64,000 bases of DNA, taken from Adiantum capillus-veneris (Eukaryota > Streptophyta > Polypodiopsida > Polypodiales > Pteridaceae). The position numbers and the translations under genes are program-made. Within the stretch, counting starts at the first letter, position 1. Every line of letters begins with the position of its first letter. Location: the NCBI GenBank assembly GCA_014529385.2, contig CM043950.1, positions 82,100,843 through 82,164,842 of the forward strand. The letters run 5' to 3'. This document shows positions 33,191 to 44,430 of the stretch, in pieces. A model generated the notes under the pieces. The model was not told the origin of the DNA and did not search any database. It worked only from the letters and a program-made list of their open reading frames with translations.

Positions 33191-34369
33191 CTCTCGAAGG
33201 GGAGTGCAAATAATTAGGTTAGGGTTCCTTATGGTTTTTTGTTGTGTTCAATAAGTGCTGGTACCTTTTCCCACTGATGTGCCTCCTAGAGGTATTCTTT
33301 GTGTTTCCTAGTGTGTACAGGAACGTGTTTCTATTGTTAGGATTTGGACCTTCATGGAATCTTTCTCTCGTTCACACTTCAAATCAAGCGCGACCATCAA
33401 CACAAACAGGTGTTTCTTGTCTATTAGCATTGGCCCTTATCTTTTTGCATCCATGTTTGCCTGCTTTAATTGTGATTGATAGCATACTATTCAATGCATT
33501 TTCTTAGTATCAAACATTTAATTCAATGTAATTTTTTGTCATAATCACTTGTCTAGGTTTAAAAATTAACCAATCCGACTAAGCTAGTTTGACCAAGCTA
33601 GGTGTTAGAGATCTTCTCTTAATACCATGGGGAATGTCTTCCTAATAATTAATGGTTACTTAGGTTCGTAGTCCGAATTAGGCAGCATTGTGTGAAATGT
33701 ACTAGGGCTTTCTAGTGGGCTTAGTCCCTATTGACCTTTAGCTTAAGTATTATAAAGGGAGTTTACTAATGTCATGAGCTTGGGGAGGGTAACATTGTTA
33801 TATGACACCCCAAAGTTGCAAAATTAAAATGTTGAAAAAAATCAAAGTGTCACAATGTAAAATCTTAAGCTGGCAGAGAAATCTCAGCTTGATTTGGTAC
33901 TCCACTTACATGTATCGCCTATGGTACTAGAGCCCTAGAGGTTCCTAGTGTGGGCGCTTTTCCTTGAAAAGCAAAAAACCCAAGGCATACAAAATAAGCA
34001 CACAAATCAAAATTGAATCACTGTGAAAAGACTTTGGGGGGTCAAAGAAAAAGTAATCATTCAGGCGATGATTTCATGAGAAATTCATTTTATCATAGCT
34101 TAACTACAAGGTCTTCTAGGTATAGCCTCTAGTCAGCCCTCAAACATGAAATACTTGGCTCTCGCGATTAAACAACTTAATTGACCATAGAAAATTAAGA
34201 AGCTTACCCATACTTGGCTACGCATGGGTGCCCAGGTGTGAATGGGGAGAGCTCATATAAAAGTCAACTAAACCTAAAATTCATTGATTCTCTTATTTGT
34301 GTAAAAGAAGATCTCTCTTGCTCCATCTCCATCTTCTTCTTCTTCATCTCCTTGTGTGTGTGTGTATAC

Positions 34370-34370
<1 letters not shown>

Positions 34371-34427
<57 letters not shown>
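34371..34427. repeat. (GA)n microsatellite
   Basis: About 28 uninterrupted GA dinucleotides. Arg-Glu open frames across it are artefacts of the repeat. Confidence 0.95.
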
Positions 34428-34428
<1 letters not shown>

Positions 34429-36005
34429 CGATTGAGCATTGCGATGGCACGACGGCGGTGAAGCGGTTGAGCGTGGCGTAGCAGCGTCTCCTTCTTCTTC
34501 GCGGTGAGGAATCCTCCACGACAACAAGCGTAGAGCAGTGAGTGATACATGATCGCCATCTTTGAGCTTACTAGTTTAGGCTTGTTGTGTGCTTGGAGCC
34601 ATTTGTGGTTCGCACACAGTGTATCGGCAAGTTCCTTGCATTCACACGTATGACAAACACGCACAGTAGGTTCTCAAAATGACTATTGATCCTCTTTTTC
34701 TTCTTCTCTTCTTTATGTCACCGCCGTCAATGTTGATTATCGTGGATGAAAATGGAAATTTGGTTGTTGAGGTCTCTCAATTTGTAGAGGTTAAGCATGG
34801 TTTATATGCTATTTTTTTTATATATAGAGAAGTTGTAAGATGGAATTATACTTTGGAACTAATAGAGAGAGGCATAGAGATGGTGTATGTATATATAGAG
34901 CTCATATGAGAGCTATGGAAGTAAGAGGGGGGATTAATGGTGGTGAAGAAGGTGAGACAAACCATGGAAGGTGCAGGTTTGAGTGAGGGATTGAGAGGAA
35001 TGGGTGTGTGTGTGTGTGGAAGTAGGAAAGAGGTGCGAGAAGACTATGGGCTACTTGTGAGAAAAGTGGGCAGACTGAGGTCCAATCAAAAAATCATACA
35101 TCACCGGTGGTAGCTCCAAAAATTATGAAAACATTTGAGGTGATTATTCAGATTATGGACTATATATTCTCTCTTGATAACTTCTTCCAATTCCGAATGG
35201 AGATGGGTGCCAAAAATCTCACCAAAAATCCTATTTTTTATGCCTGCAAAAGTCTTTTAGTGGTCACCTCCTTTGTTGAATTTGCACAATGCATCCAAGA
35301 GTGAGCCCCTCCTTTGTCATATCATGATACAAAGCATCCAAGTTCCGTTTACACATGCATGGAGGAGGATTATTGATGAAATAAGAAATATATACATGGT
35401 GAGGCTAGTGTATGGACTATTCATGGATTTTAGCTCAATGAGCACATGGTGTTAGAATAATGAGTATATAATAAGAAAAAATATGGAAGAATTATGGATA
35501 TGGAAAAAGATATTGGAATCATATGATCTGATCTCTCTTTTGTATTATTTTTGGTGAAAGAGGAAAAGGTATGCAAGTAAATGAAAATAATAAAATAGAT
35601 GTGACTAAGGGAGTAGAAATCATTTTTTAGTTTTCACGAGGGTGAGGGTGAAAATGTGGGGGTAATTTGTATAAAAGAAAAATATGAGGTTAGAGTATGT
35701 ACACATTGGCAAAAAATATACTTATGGTGCAAGAGGATGAAAGAAGGCATACATAGGTTTAATAAAACACACACCTAGATATAAATATTTAATAAATTAC
35801 CAAAATAATTTTAAAAATCCCTTTATTTAAACCATATATACAATGAAATAGCTAAGTGAAGGTTTTAAGGAGATATGGAAAAAGTTTCCTAATTTACACA
35901 CGCCTATGTACTGTGAAAGGGGGAGGATAACCATAATGTTTGAGTGATTTGATACGGTGAGGTAGCTCACTATGGCAATTATGGAGAGCCAAAAAACGAA
36001 TAGCA

Positions 36006-39000
36006 GTAGGTGCATCAAAGATCCACCACTTGGCCATTGTAACAAAATCTTGAAGTGTGGATCCAATCGTTAGTGTCTCCTAGATCCACCATATGGCCAT
36101 TCTAACCATGTCTTAAAGTTAGGTGCATTCAACAGTTGACCATCATAACACTTGTAATTTTACACAATGTTTGTGGGATGAGTAGATCCTAGATCCACCA
36201 CTTGGCCATTTAAACTAAGAATTAGGAAGTAGGTGCATCAAAGATCCACCACTTGGCCATTGTAGCAAAAGCTTGAATTGTGGATCCAATTGTTGGTGTC
36301 TCCTAGATCCACACTTGGCCATTCTAACCATGTCTTTAAGTTAGCTACATTCAACATTAGTCCATTAAAACACTTGTAGTTTTACACACTGTTTGTGGGA
36401 TGAGTAGATCCTAGATCCGCCACTTGGCCCATTAGACTAAGAATTGGGAAGTACGTGCATCAAAGATTCACCACTTCACCATTATAACAAAGACTTGAAT
36501 TGTGGATCCAGTTGTTGGTGTCTCCTAGATCCACCATTTCACCATGCTAACTAGGTGTTAATGTTAGGTGCATTTAACACTTGGCCATCGTTACACTTGT
36601 AATTTTCCACAATGTGTGTGGGATGTGTAGATCCTAGATCCACCACTTGGCCATTTAAACTAATAATTGGGAATTACATGCATCAAAGATCCATCACATA
36701 CCCATTATAACAAAGGCTTGAATTATGGTTCCAAGTTGTTGGTGTCTCCTAGATCCACCACTTGGCCATTCTAACCATGTCTTAAAGCTAGGTGCATTCA
36801 CCACTTAGCCATCATAACACTTGTAATTTTACACAATGTTCGTGGGATGAGTAGATCCTAAATCCACCACTTGGCCATTTAGACGAAGAATTGGGAAGTA
36901 GGTGCATCAAAGATCCAGCACTTTGCCATATAACAAAGGTTTGAATTGTGGATCCAATTGTTGGTGTCTCCTAGATTCACCATATGGCCATTCTAACATG
37001 TGTTAATGTTAGGTGCATTCAACACTTGGCCATCAAAATACTTATACTTTTACAAAATGGTTGTGGGATGAGTAGATCCTAGATCCACCACTTGGCCATT
37101 TGGACTAAGAATTGGGAATTAGATGCATCAAAGATCTACCACTTGGACATTATAACAAAGGCTTGAATTGTGGATCCAATGGTTGGTGTCTCCTACATCC
37201 ACCACTTGGCCTTTCTAACCATGTATTAATGTAAGGTGCATTAAGCAGTTGGCCATCATAACACTTGTAATTTACACAATGTTTGTGGGATGAGTAGATC
37301 CTAAACACACCACTTGACTATTTAGACTAAGAATGAGGAAGTAGGTGCTTCAAAGGTCCACCACTTGGCCATTGTATCAAAAGCTTGAATTGCGGACCCA
37401 ATTGTTAATGTCTCCTAGATCCACCACTTGGCCATTCTAACCATTCATAAACTTAGGTGTATTCAACACTTGGCCATTGTAACACCTGTAATTTTACACA
37501 ATGTTTATGGAATGAGTAGATCCTAGATCCAACACTTGGCCATTTAGACTAAAAATTAAGAAATAGGTGCATCAAAGATCCACCACTTGGCAATTATAAC
37601 AAATTCTTGAAATCTCGATCCAATTGTTGGTGTCTCTTAGATCCACCACTTGGCCAAGCTAACCATGTCTTAAAGTTAGGTGTATTCAACTCGTGGTCAT
37701 CATAACACTTGTAATTTTACACAATGTTTGTGGGATGAGTAGATTATAGATCCAACACTTGGCCATTTAGACTAAGAATTGGGAATTAGATGCATCTAAG
37801 TCCACCATTTGGCCATTATAACGAAGGCTTGAATTGTGGATCCAATTGTTGGTGTCTCTTAGATCCAACACTTGGCCATGCTAACCATGCCTCAAACTTA
37901 GGTGCAATCAACACTTGGCCATCATAACTCTTGTAATGTTACACAATGTTTCTGGAATGAGTAGATCCTAGATCCACCACTTTGCCATTTATACTAAGAA
38001 TTGGGAATTAAATGCATCAAAGATCTACCACTTGGCCATATGAAATTGAAGGCTTGAAATGTGGATCCAATGGTTGGTGTCTCCTAGATCCACCACGTGG
38101 CCATTCTAACCATGTCTTAAAGTTAGGTGCATTTAGCACTTGGCCATAATAACACTTGTAATTTTACACAATGTTTGTGGGATGAGTAGATTATAGATCC
38201 AACACTTGGCCATTTAGACTAAGAATTGGGAATTAGATGCATCTAAGTCCACCATTTGGCCATTATAACGAAGGCTTGAATTGTGGATCCAATTGTTGGT
38301 GTCTCTTAGATCCAACACTTGGCCATTCTAACCATGTTTTAAAGTTATGTGCATTCAACACGCGGCTATCATAACACTTGTAATTTTACACAATGTTTGT
38401 GGGATGAGTAGATTCTAGATCCACCATTTGGCCATCTAGACAAAGAATTGGGAAGTAGGTGCATCATAGATCCACCACTTGGCCATTATAACAAAGGTTG
38501 AAATTGTAGATCCAGTTGTTGGTGTCTCCTAGATCCACCACTTCGCCATTCTAACCATGGCTAAAAGTTAGATGCAATCAACACTTGGCCATCATAACTC
38601 TTGTAGTGTTACACAATGTTTATGGAATGAGTAGATCCTAGATCCACCACTTGGCCATTTAGACTAAGAATTGGAAATTAGATACATAAAAAATCCACCA
38701 CTTGGCCACTATGACAAAGGTTTGAATTGTGGATCCAATTGTTGGTGTCTCGTAGATCCACCACTTAGCCATTCTAGACATGTCTTAATGTTAGGTGCAT
38801 TCAACACTTGGCCATCATAACACTTGTAATTTTACACAATGTTCGTGGGATAAGTAGATCCTAGATCCACCACTTAGCCATTAAGACTAAGAATTGGGAA
38901 GTAGGTGCATCAAAGATCCTCCACTTTGCCATTATAACAAAGGCTTGTATTGTGTATCCAATTGTTGGTGTCTCCTAGATCCACCACTTGGCCATTCTTA

Positions 39001-40175
39001 CCATGTGTGAATGTTAGGTGCATTCAACACTTGGCCATCATAACACTTGTAATTTTACACAATGTTTGTGCGATGACTAAATCCAAGATCCACCAATTGG
39101 CCATTTAGACTAAGAACTGGAAATTAGATGCATCAAAGATCCACCACTCGGCCATTATAACGAAGGCTTGAAATGTGGATCCAATTGTTGGTGTCTCCTA
39201 GATCCACCACTTAGCCATTCTAACCATGTGTTAAAGTTAGGTCTATTAAGCACTTGGTCATCATAACACTCGTAATTTTACACAATTTTTGTGGGATGAG
39301 TAGATCCTAAATCCACCACTTTGCCATTCATACTAAGAACTAGGAAGTAGGTGCATCAAAGATCCTCCACTTCGCCATTATAACAAAGGCTTGAATTGTG
39401 TATCGAATTGTTGGTGTCTCCTAGATCCACCATTTGGCCATTCTTACCATGTGTGAATGTTAGGTGCATTCAACACTTGGCCATCATAACACTTGTAATT
39501 TTACACAATGTTTGTGGGATGACTAAATCCAAGATCCACCAATTGGCCATTTAGACTAAGAATTGTAAATTAGATGTATCAAAGATTTACCACTCGGCCA
39601 TTATAACGAAGGCTTGAAATGTGGATCCAATTGTTGGTGTCTCCTAAATCCACCACTTAGCCATTCTAACCATGTGTTAAAGTTAGGTCTATTTAGCACT
39701 TACTCATCATGAAACTCATAATTTTACGCAATAAGATACACCACTTTGCCATTATAATGAAGGCTTCAAATGTGGATCCAATTGTTGGTGTCTCCTAGAT
39801 TGTAGAGTTGGCCATTCTAACCATGTGTTAAAGTTAGGTGCATTCAACAATTGGCCATCATAACACTTGTAATTCTACACAATGTTTGTGGGATGAGTAG
39901 ATCCTAGATCCATCACTTGGCCATTTAGACTAAGAATTGGAAAGTAGATGAATCAAAGATCCACCACTTGGCCATTATAAGAAAGGCTTGAATTGTGGAT
40001 ACAATTGTTGGTGTCTCCAAGATCTACCACTTGGCCATTCTAACCATGTGTTAAATTTAGGTGCATTCAACATTTTTCCATCATAACACTTATAATTTTA
40101 CATAATATTTTTGGGATGAGTCGATTCTAGATCCACCGCTGGGCCATTTAGACCAAGAAATGGGAAGTAGGTACA
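36006..40175. repeat. Satellite block 3, 19 anchored ~223-bp units
   Basis: The anchor 'ccaattgttggtgtc' (with variants) occurs at 36063, 36286, 36508, 36731, 36954, 37176, 37398, 37620, 37842, 38067, 38289, 38512, 38735, 38958, 39181, 39404, 39627, 39778 and 40001. Intervals are 222-225 bp except one of 151 bp, a part-unit deletion. Each unit has four CCACTTGGCCAT-like cores. Two places show two-unit duplications: 37739 matches 38186, and 39000 matches 39446, with far higher similarity than neighbouring units. This is the longest array in the window. Confidence 0.95.
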
Positions 40176-41425
40176 AAGCCCACCACTTGTCCAAACTTAT
40201 GTTCTATTGAAGCATAGAGATCCACAAGGTCCACCACTTGTCCAAGCCTAAGCTATATTGAAGGATAGATATCCACAAGGTCCACCACTTGTCCAAGCTA
40301 ATCTTTATTATATCATATAGATCCACAAGGTACAACCAAAGCACAGAGAGCCAGAATGTCCACAATCTAAGATATGCATGGAAAATTGATGCAAGGTCCA
40401 CCACTTCTTCAAGCTAAGCTTCTTTGATGCATTGAGCATCACTCCATTGAAGAATAGAGAGCCATAATGTCCACCACCTATTCAAGATAATCTTTATTGA
40501 ATCATTGAGTGAAAAAAGTTCCACAATTTAAGCTTAGAATGGAAAAATGATGGAAGGTCCATCACTTATTCAAGCTTAAGCTATATTCAAGCATAGAGAG
40601 CCACAACGTCCACCACTTGTCCAACCTAATCTCCATTGTATCATAAATACTTACAAGGTCCATAACTTAATATATTTTCATGGAGAACTGATGCAAGGTC
40701 CACCATTTATCAAAGCCTAATCTCCATTGAAGCATAGAGATTCACAAGGTTCACCACTTATTTAAGGTAAGATTTATTATAGCATAGAGACCCACTCTAT
40801 TGTAAAATAGAGAGTCAAAAGGTCAACCACTTTTCCAAGCTGGGATCCATTGAAAAATAGAGAGCCACAAGGTCCACAATCTAATCTAGGCATGAAGAAT
40901 GGATGCAAGGTTCCACCACTTGTCTAAGAAAAGTCCCATTAAAGCGTAAAAAGTGACAAAGTCTATGACTTATCCAAGCTAAGGTCCAGTCAAGAATAGA
41001 TAGATGCAAGGTCCACAGTCTAAGTTAGGCATGGAAGAAAAATGCATGCGTCCACGGCTTATTTAATATAAGCCCCATCAAAGCATATAAGCCACAAGGT
41101 CCGCCACTTGTTCAAGCTAAGCTCATTTGAACAATACAGAGCCACAAGATCCTTAGTCTAAGCTCAAATGATGCAAGGTCTATCATTGAAGTAAAAATCT
41201 ATCATTGAAGAAAAAAGAGTGACAATCTCTGAAACTTCTCCAAGCTAAACTCTATTATTGACACACAAATAGCCACAAGGTCCACCACTTGTCCACACTA
41301 AGATTCATTAAAGTATAGACAACCACAAGGTCTACAATCTAAGCTAGCATGGGGAATTGATGCAAGGTCTTACACTTTTCCAATCTAAGCTCCATTGGAG
41401 CATAGAGAACCACAAGGACCATAGT
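40176..41425. repeat. Degenerate ~51-bp monomer array
   Basis: Repeats of 'ccacaaggtccaccacttgtccaagct' type. CCACAAGG falls at 40222, 40273 and 40323, a spacing of about 50-51 bp; further copies to about 41420 are more irregular. The core CCACTTGTCCA differs by one base from the CCACTTGGCCA core of the 223-bp satellite, which continues directly into this block. It may represent the simpler ancestral repeat or a decayed array edge. Confidence 0.75.
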
Positions 41426-41689
41426 CTAAGGGGGGATGGTTACGAAGTGAGCTTTGGAGCGAGATTCTTTTTTTTTTTCCATCCCACCACCACTACCTCC
41501 CATTGCCTCCCCTTAACTTAGTCCACCACTAGTGGTTAGTGGTGCTAACTTACAACCACCATATGTGCCGCCCCTAATCCTACAACCATAGCCCATTGCC
41601 ACCCCTCCCTTCAGTGGAGTAACCAAGAAACTCCTCCTCCTTCTATGCGTATGTGTGTGTGTGTGTTAGCCCCTACCCTCTTCCCCCCC

Positions 41690-41751
41690 CCCCCCTCTTT
41701 CTCTCTCTCTTTCTCCCCTCACACCTTCTCTCTCTATCAGCCCCTCTCCTT

Positions 41752-41818
<67 letters not shown>

Positions 41819-41889
41819 ACATAGTTGTTCCTTTCCTTCTCTCTCTCTCCCCTCCCCCTCTCCCCCTCTCATGATCCCTCTAACCCATC

Positions 41890-41961
<72 letters not shown>

Positions 41962-42050
41962 TTGCCCCTCCCCTCTCGCTTCTCTCTCTCCATCCCTCAT
42001 CTTTATCTCCCCATACCCTCCCCCCCTCTCTCTCTCTCTCTCTTGTGCGT
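41690..42050. repeat. Compound (CT)n(CA)n microsatellites
   Basis: Two consecutive compound tracts: CT then CA at about 41759-41813 and again at about 41896-41960, separated by C/T-rich sequence. A further CT run lies near 42025. Frames through them encode only Ser-Leu and Thr-His repeats. Confidence 0.95.
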
Positions 42051-42092
42051 GTGTGTGCGTGTGGGTGTGCACGTGCTAATAGAAAGAGGAAA

Positions 42093-42360
42093 ATGGTATA
42101 ACCTTTCTATCACCCAAGTGTGGTAGATTGGTTATCCCATTTCCCTCTTGAATAACAAGTCTTAGTTTAGCTCTCGTATCTTTGAGGTCTCTTGGGATAG
42201 TTTCCTACAATGTGAAAATCCTCTTCTTCTCGGGTGTGTGTGTGGGTGTGTGTTAATAAAAAAAGGAAAAATGGTATAACCTTTCTATCGTCCAAGTGTG
42301 GTAGATTCGTTATGCCATTTCCCTCTTGAATAACAAGTCTTGAATTCAACTCTCGTCGTT
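42093..42360. repeat. Tandem duplication, 178-bp period
   Basis: 'atggtataacctttctatc' at 42093 recurs at 42271. Similarity runs on through 'ttgaataacaagtctt' in both copies. Each copy is preceded by a G/T-rich tract. Confidence 0.8.
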
Positions 42361-42734
42361 CAGGTCAAAGAGAGAGAGAGAGAGTGCGCACATGCATTAT
42401 CGAGAGCGGCCAGAATCCGACGAGGGGTGAGCGAACGCCTGACCCAGGCTAGGTTGCATACATGCAACATATACAGCCGGGGGTGAGCAGGTCAACATGA
42501 CAAATTATTGCTTTTCAAAAGACGTAGAGCTTGTCTACCATTGAGAGTTCCTCCCGCCACTCCAACGGCGAAGAACGCAGGTGAACGTTGTTGCACTACC
42601 TTCTCATGTTACGATTCACACGATGGCAGACGATGGAGAAAACATTGAGTGTACACAGGGGAGTGGTGGGCTTGTGGTGGGGCTGTTGTGTTTTACTATC
42701 GAAAATACCATCTCTTAGGGTGTATGTGCGCACC

Positions 42735-42781
<47 letters not shown>

Positions 42782-42848
42782 GGGGGGGGGAGGGGGGGTA
42801 GAAATTGTGAGAGGGAGGGAGGGGGTGATACCTTCTTATTTTATTTTT

Positions 42849-43024
42849 TTAAAGAGGGAAAGAGTGGGGGGGGGAGGGGGTGCTTTAGGCAAAAAAAGAG
42901 GAAAAAAAAAAGCCAAGCCCAAGCAATAGCGACATCGCTATTGCTTGGGCTTGGCTTTTTTTTCCCTCTTTTTTTGCCTAAAGCACCCCCTCCCCCTCTT
43001 TCCCACTCTTTCCCTCTTTTAAAG
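42849..43024. repeat. Long inverted repeat (hairpin), arms ~85 bp
   Basis: Near-perfect foldback centred on 42933/42934 with a 2-base loop. The left arm 'aaagagggaaagagtggggg...ttgcttggg' type sequence is mirrored on the right, ending 'ccactctttccctctttt'. Weaker mirrored similarity extends to about 42800 and 43065, through G-rich and GA tracts on the left and C-rich and CT tracts on the right. Transcription would give a long stable double-stranded RNA. Confidence 0.88.
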
Positions 43025-43131
43025 AAGACAAAAATAGAAGGCATTCCCCCCGCCCCCCCCCCCTCCCCCGTATCTCTCTCTCTCTCTCTCTCTCTCTTCT
43101 TCCCTCCATATCTTCCCTCTCTCTCTCTCTT

Positions 43132-43283
43132 GCCACACCTCGCTCTCTCTCAACCCTAGCCTCTGTTGTTACTCCTCTATATCTGCCAGCCTCAATCTCT
43201 ATTGATCTGATGATGCGCCCATCTGTCCAATAACACATCGTAATCCATGGGATAGATGAGTGTTCATGTAGGCGCCCCCCCGC

Positions 43284-43321
<38 letters not shown>

Positions 43322-43460
43322 ACATCTCGATCTCTCTCAACCCTAACCTCTAATGGTACTCTCTAAATCTTCTAGCCACAATCTCTAACTGATGTGATGA
43401 TGTGCACATCTTTTGAATAACACATTATAAGCCATGGGATAGATGAGTGTTCATGTAGGC
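43132..43460. repeat. Tandem duplication of a 142-bp unit
   Basis: Units 43132-43273 and 43319-43460 both run from 'gccaca..tcg' to 'gagtgttcatgtaggc', with about 80% similarity by eye. Each is preceded by a CT microsatellite. Confidence 0.85.
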
Positions 43461-43668
43461 AGGTCTGATCACAAAACCATCCACTGTAAGCTCAAGGAGA
43501 TGCTCTCTGTAGAAAGCCATATTTGTGCCAAGCACATGCATAGGCTATATCCATGTCCTCCTAGTGTCTAACTGAATCAAGTCGTGTCTAATGAGCTGCG
43601 TGATCTCGGTATGCATGAGAGATAAGGAGGGTGCGTCTAGTGTATAATTGGAAAGGGGGTAATCTATC

Positions 43669-43671
<3 letters not shown>

Positions 43672-43758
<87 letters not shown>

Positions 43759-43781
43759 GCAGGGGGGGGGGGGGGGGGGGG
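43672..43781. repeat. (TG)n(AG)n tract with 20-G run
   Basis: TG repeats (43672-43709) pass into AG repeats (to about 43756), then a run of 20 G (43762-43781). On the other strand this reads (CT)n(CA)n, the same class as the left-side tracts of the insert. Confidence 0.95.
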
Positions 43782-44184
43782 AGGTTGGGGTAGGGAGAGA
43801 GAGGGGGGGAATACAGGGGGGGAGAGGGGTGACAGGGGTTGCACACACACACACAAATGGTGAGGGGAGGTGGGGGGAGAGAGAGAGAGAGAGAGAGGGG
43901 GGGGGAGGGGGGGGCATGAGTATAGAGTGATAGGAAAAGAGAGTGGAGGACCTTGTGGAAGGGAAGCGGGTTGCTGGAGCACAAGATGGAGGAAGGGAAG
44001 GGAGTTATAGGAGTAGATGGAGAGAGGAGGTGGAGGATTTTGGAGGAGGAGGAGCAAGGGAGGAGGAGGTAGCACATGGGCGGTGAGAGGAGGAAGGGGA
44101 GGTAGGGACGGCGGTCCTATATATATAAAAAAAAAGCTCGCTTCAAAGCTCGCTTAAAGACCTAACTCTAAGGGGGGATGGTTA

Positions 44185-44430
44185 GCATGGAGAATCGCTG
44201 CAAGGTCCACCACATGTACAACCTATCATCTGCTATTATATCTAGCAGCATGGCTTGCTTGGTTTCTAGATCCACCACTTGTCCGACCTAGATTAAAAGT
44301 TTCGTGCTTGGATCTAAATTATTTTCCCACTTGGATTCAAATTTCAAAATTTATCGCCTAAATTAAAAATTTTCCACTTCAATTCAAAATTTTCTACTTG
44401 AGGAAGAGCAAGGTCCACCACTTGTCCAAC
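44185..44430. repeat. Satellite monomer remnant
   Basis: 'gcatggagaatcgctgcaag' and 'gtccaccacatgtac' continue the 40-41-kb monomer array past the insert. Further cores lie at about 44272 and 44412. Confidence 0.65.

Larger units (their letters stand above)
32522..36005. other. Spacer after element C, no clear gene
   Basis: Directly after C's stop comes 'ggacggggggag', a plausible polypurine tract, and then TGCTGACATCC, which could start a 3' LTR; no partner LTR is in the window. The rest (33.2-36.0 kb) has no recognisable protein, only short frames in AT-rich sequence, a GA microsatellite (34371-34427) and a TG run near 35010. Satellite begins at about 36006. Confidence 0.5.
41426..44184. 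mobile_element. Microsatellite-rich insert with inverted ends
   Basis: Bounded by a 17-bp direct repeat CTAAGGGGGGATGGTTA (41426-41442 and 44168-44184). Just inside are inverted ends: 'agtgagctttggagcgag' on the left matches the reverse complement of 44136-44153 at 16 of 18 positions. The inside is almost free of normal sequence. It has pyrimidine-rich (CT)n(CA)n tracts on the left (41650-42060), the reverse-complement type (TG)n(AG)n on the right (43672-43760), a central hairpin and two internal tandem duplications. No transposase is visible. Best reading: a non-autonomous foldback-like DNA element expanded by microsatellites. Confidence 0.55.

Noticed and set aside
34264-34664. Arg-Glu and Ser-Leu repeat proteins
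   Set aside because: They are translations of the GA microsatellite, with no support outside it.
36006-40175. CRISPR-like array
   Set aside because: Repeats are 223 bp with no unique spacers, in a plant context; this is satellite DNA.
41653-44077. Several 60-176-aa frames on both strands
   Set aside because: All run through CT/CA or TG/AG tracts and homopolymers; composition explains them.
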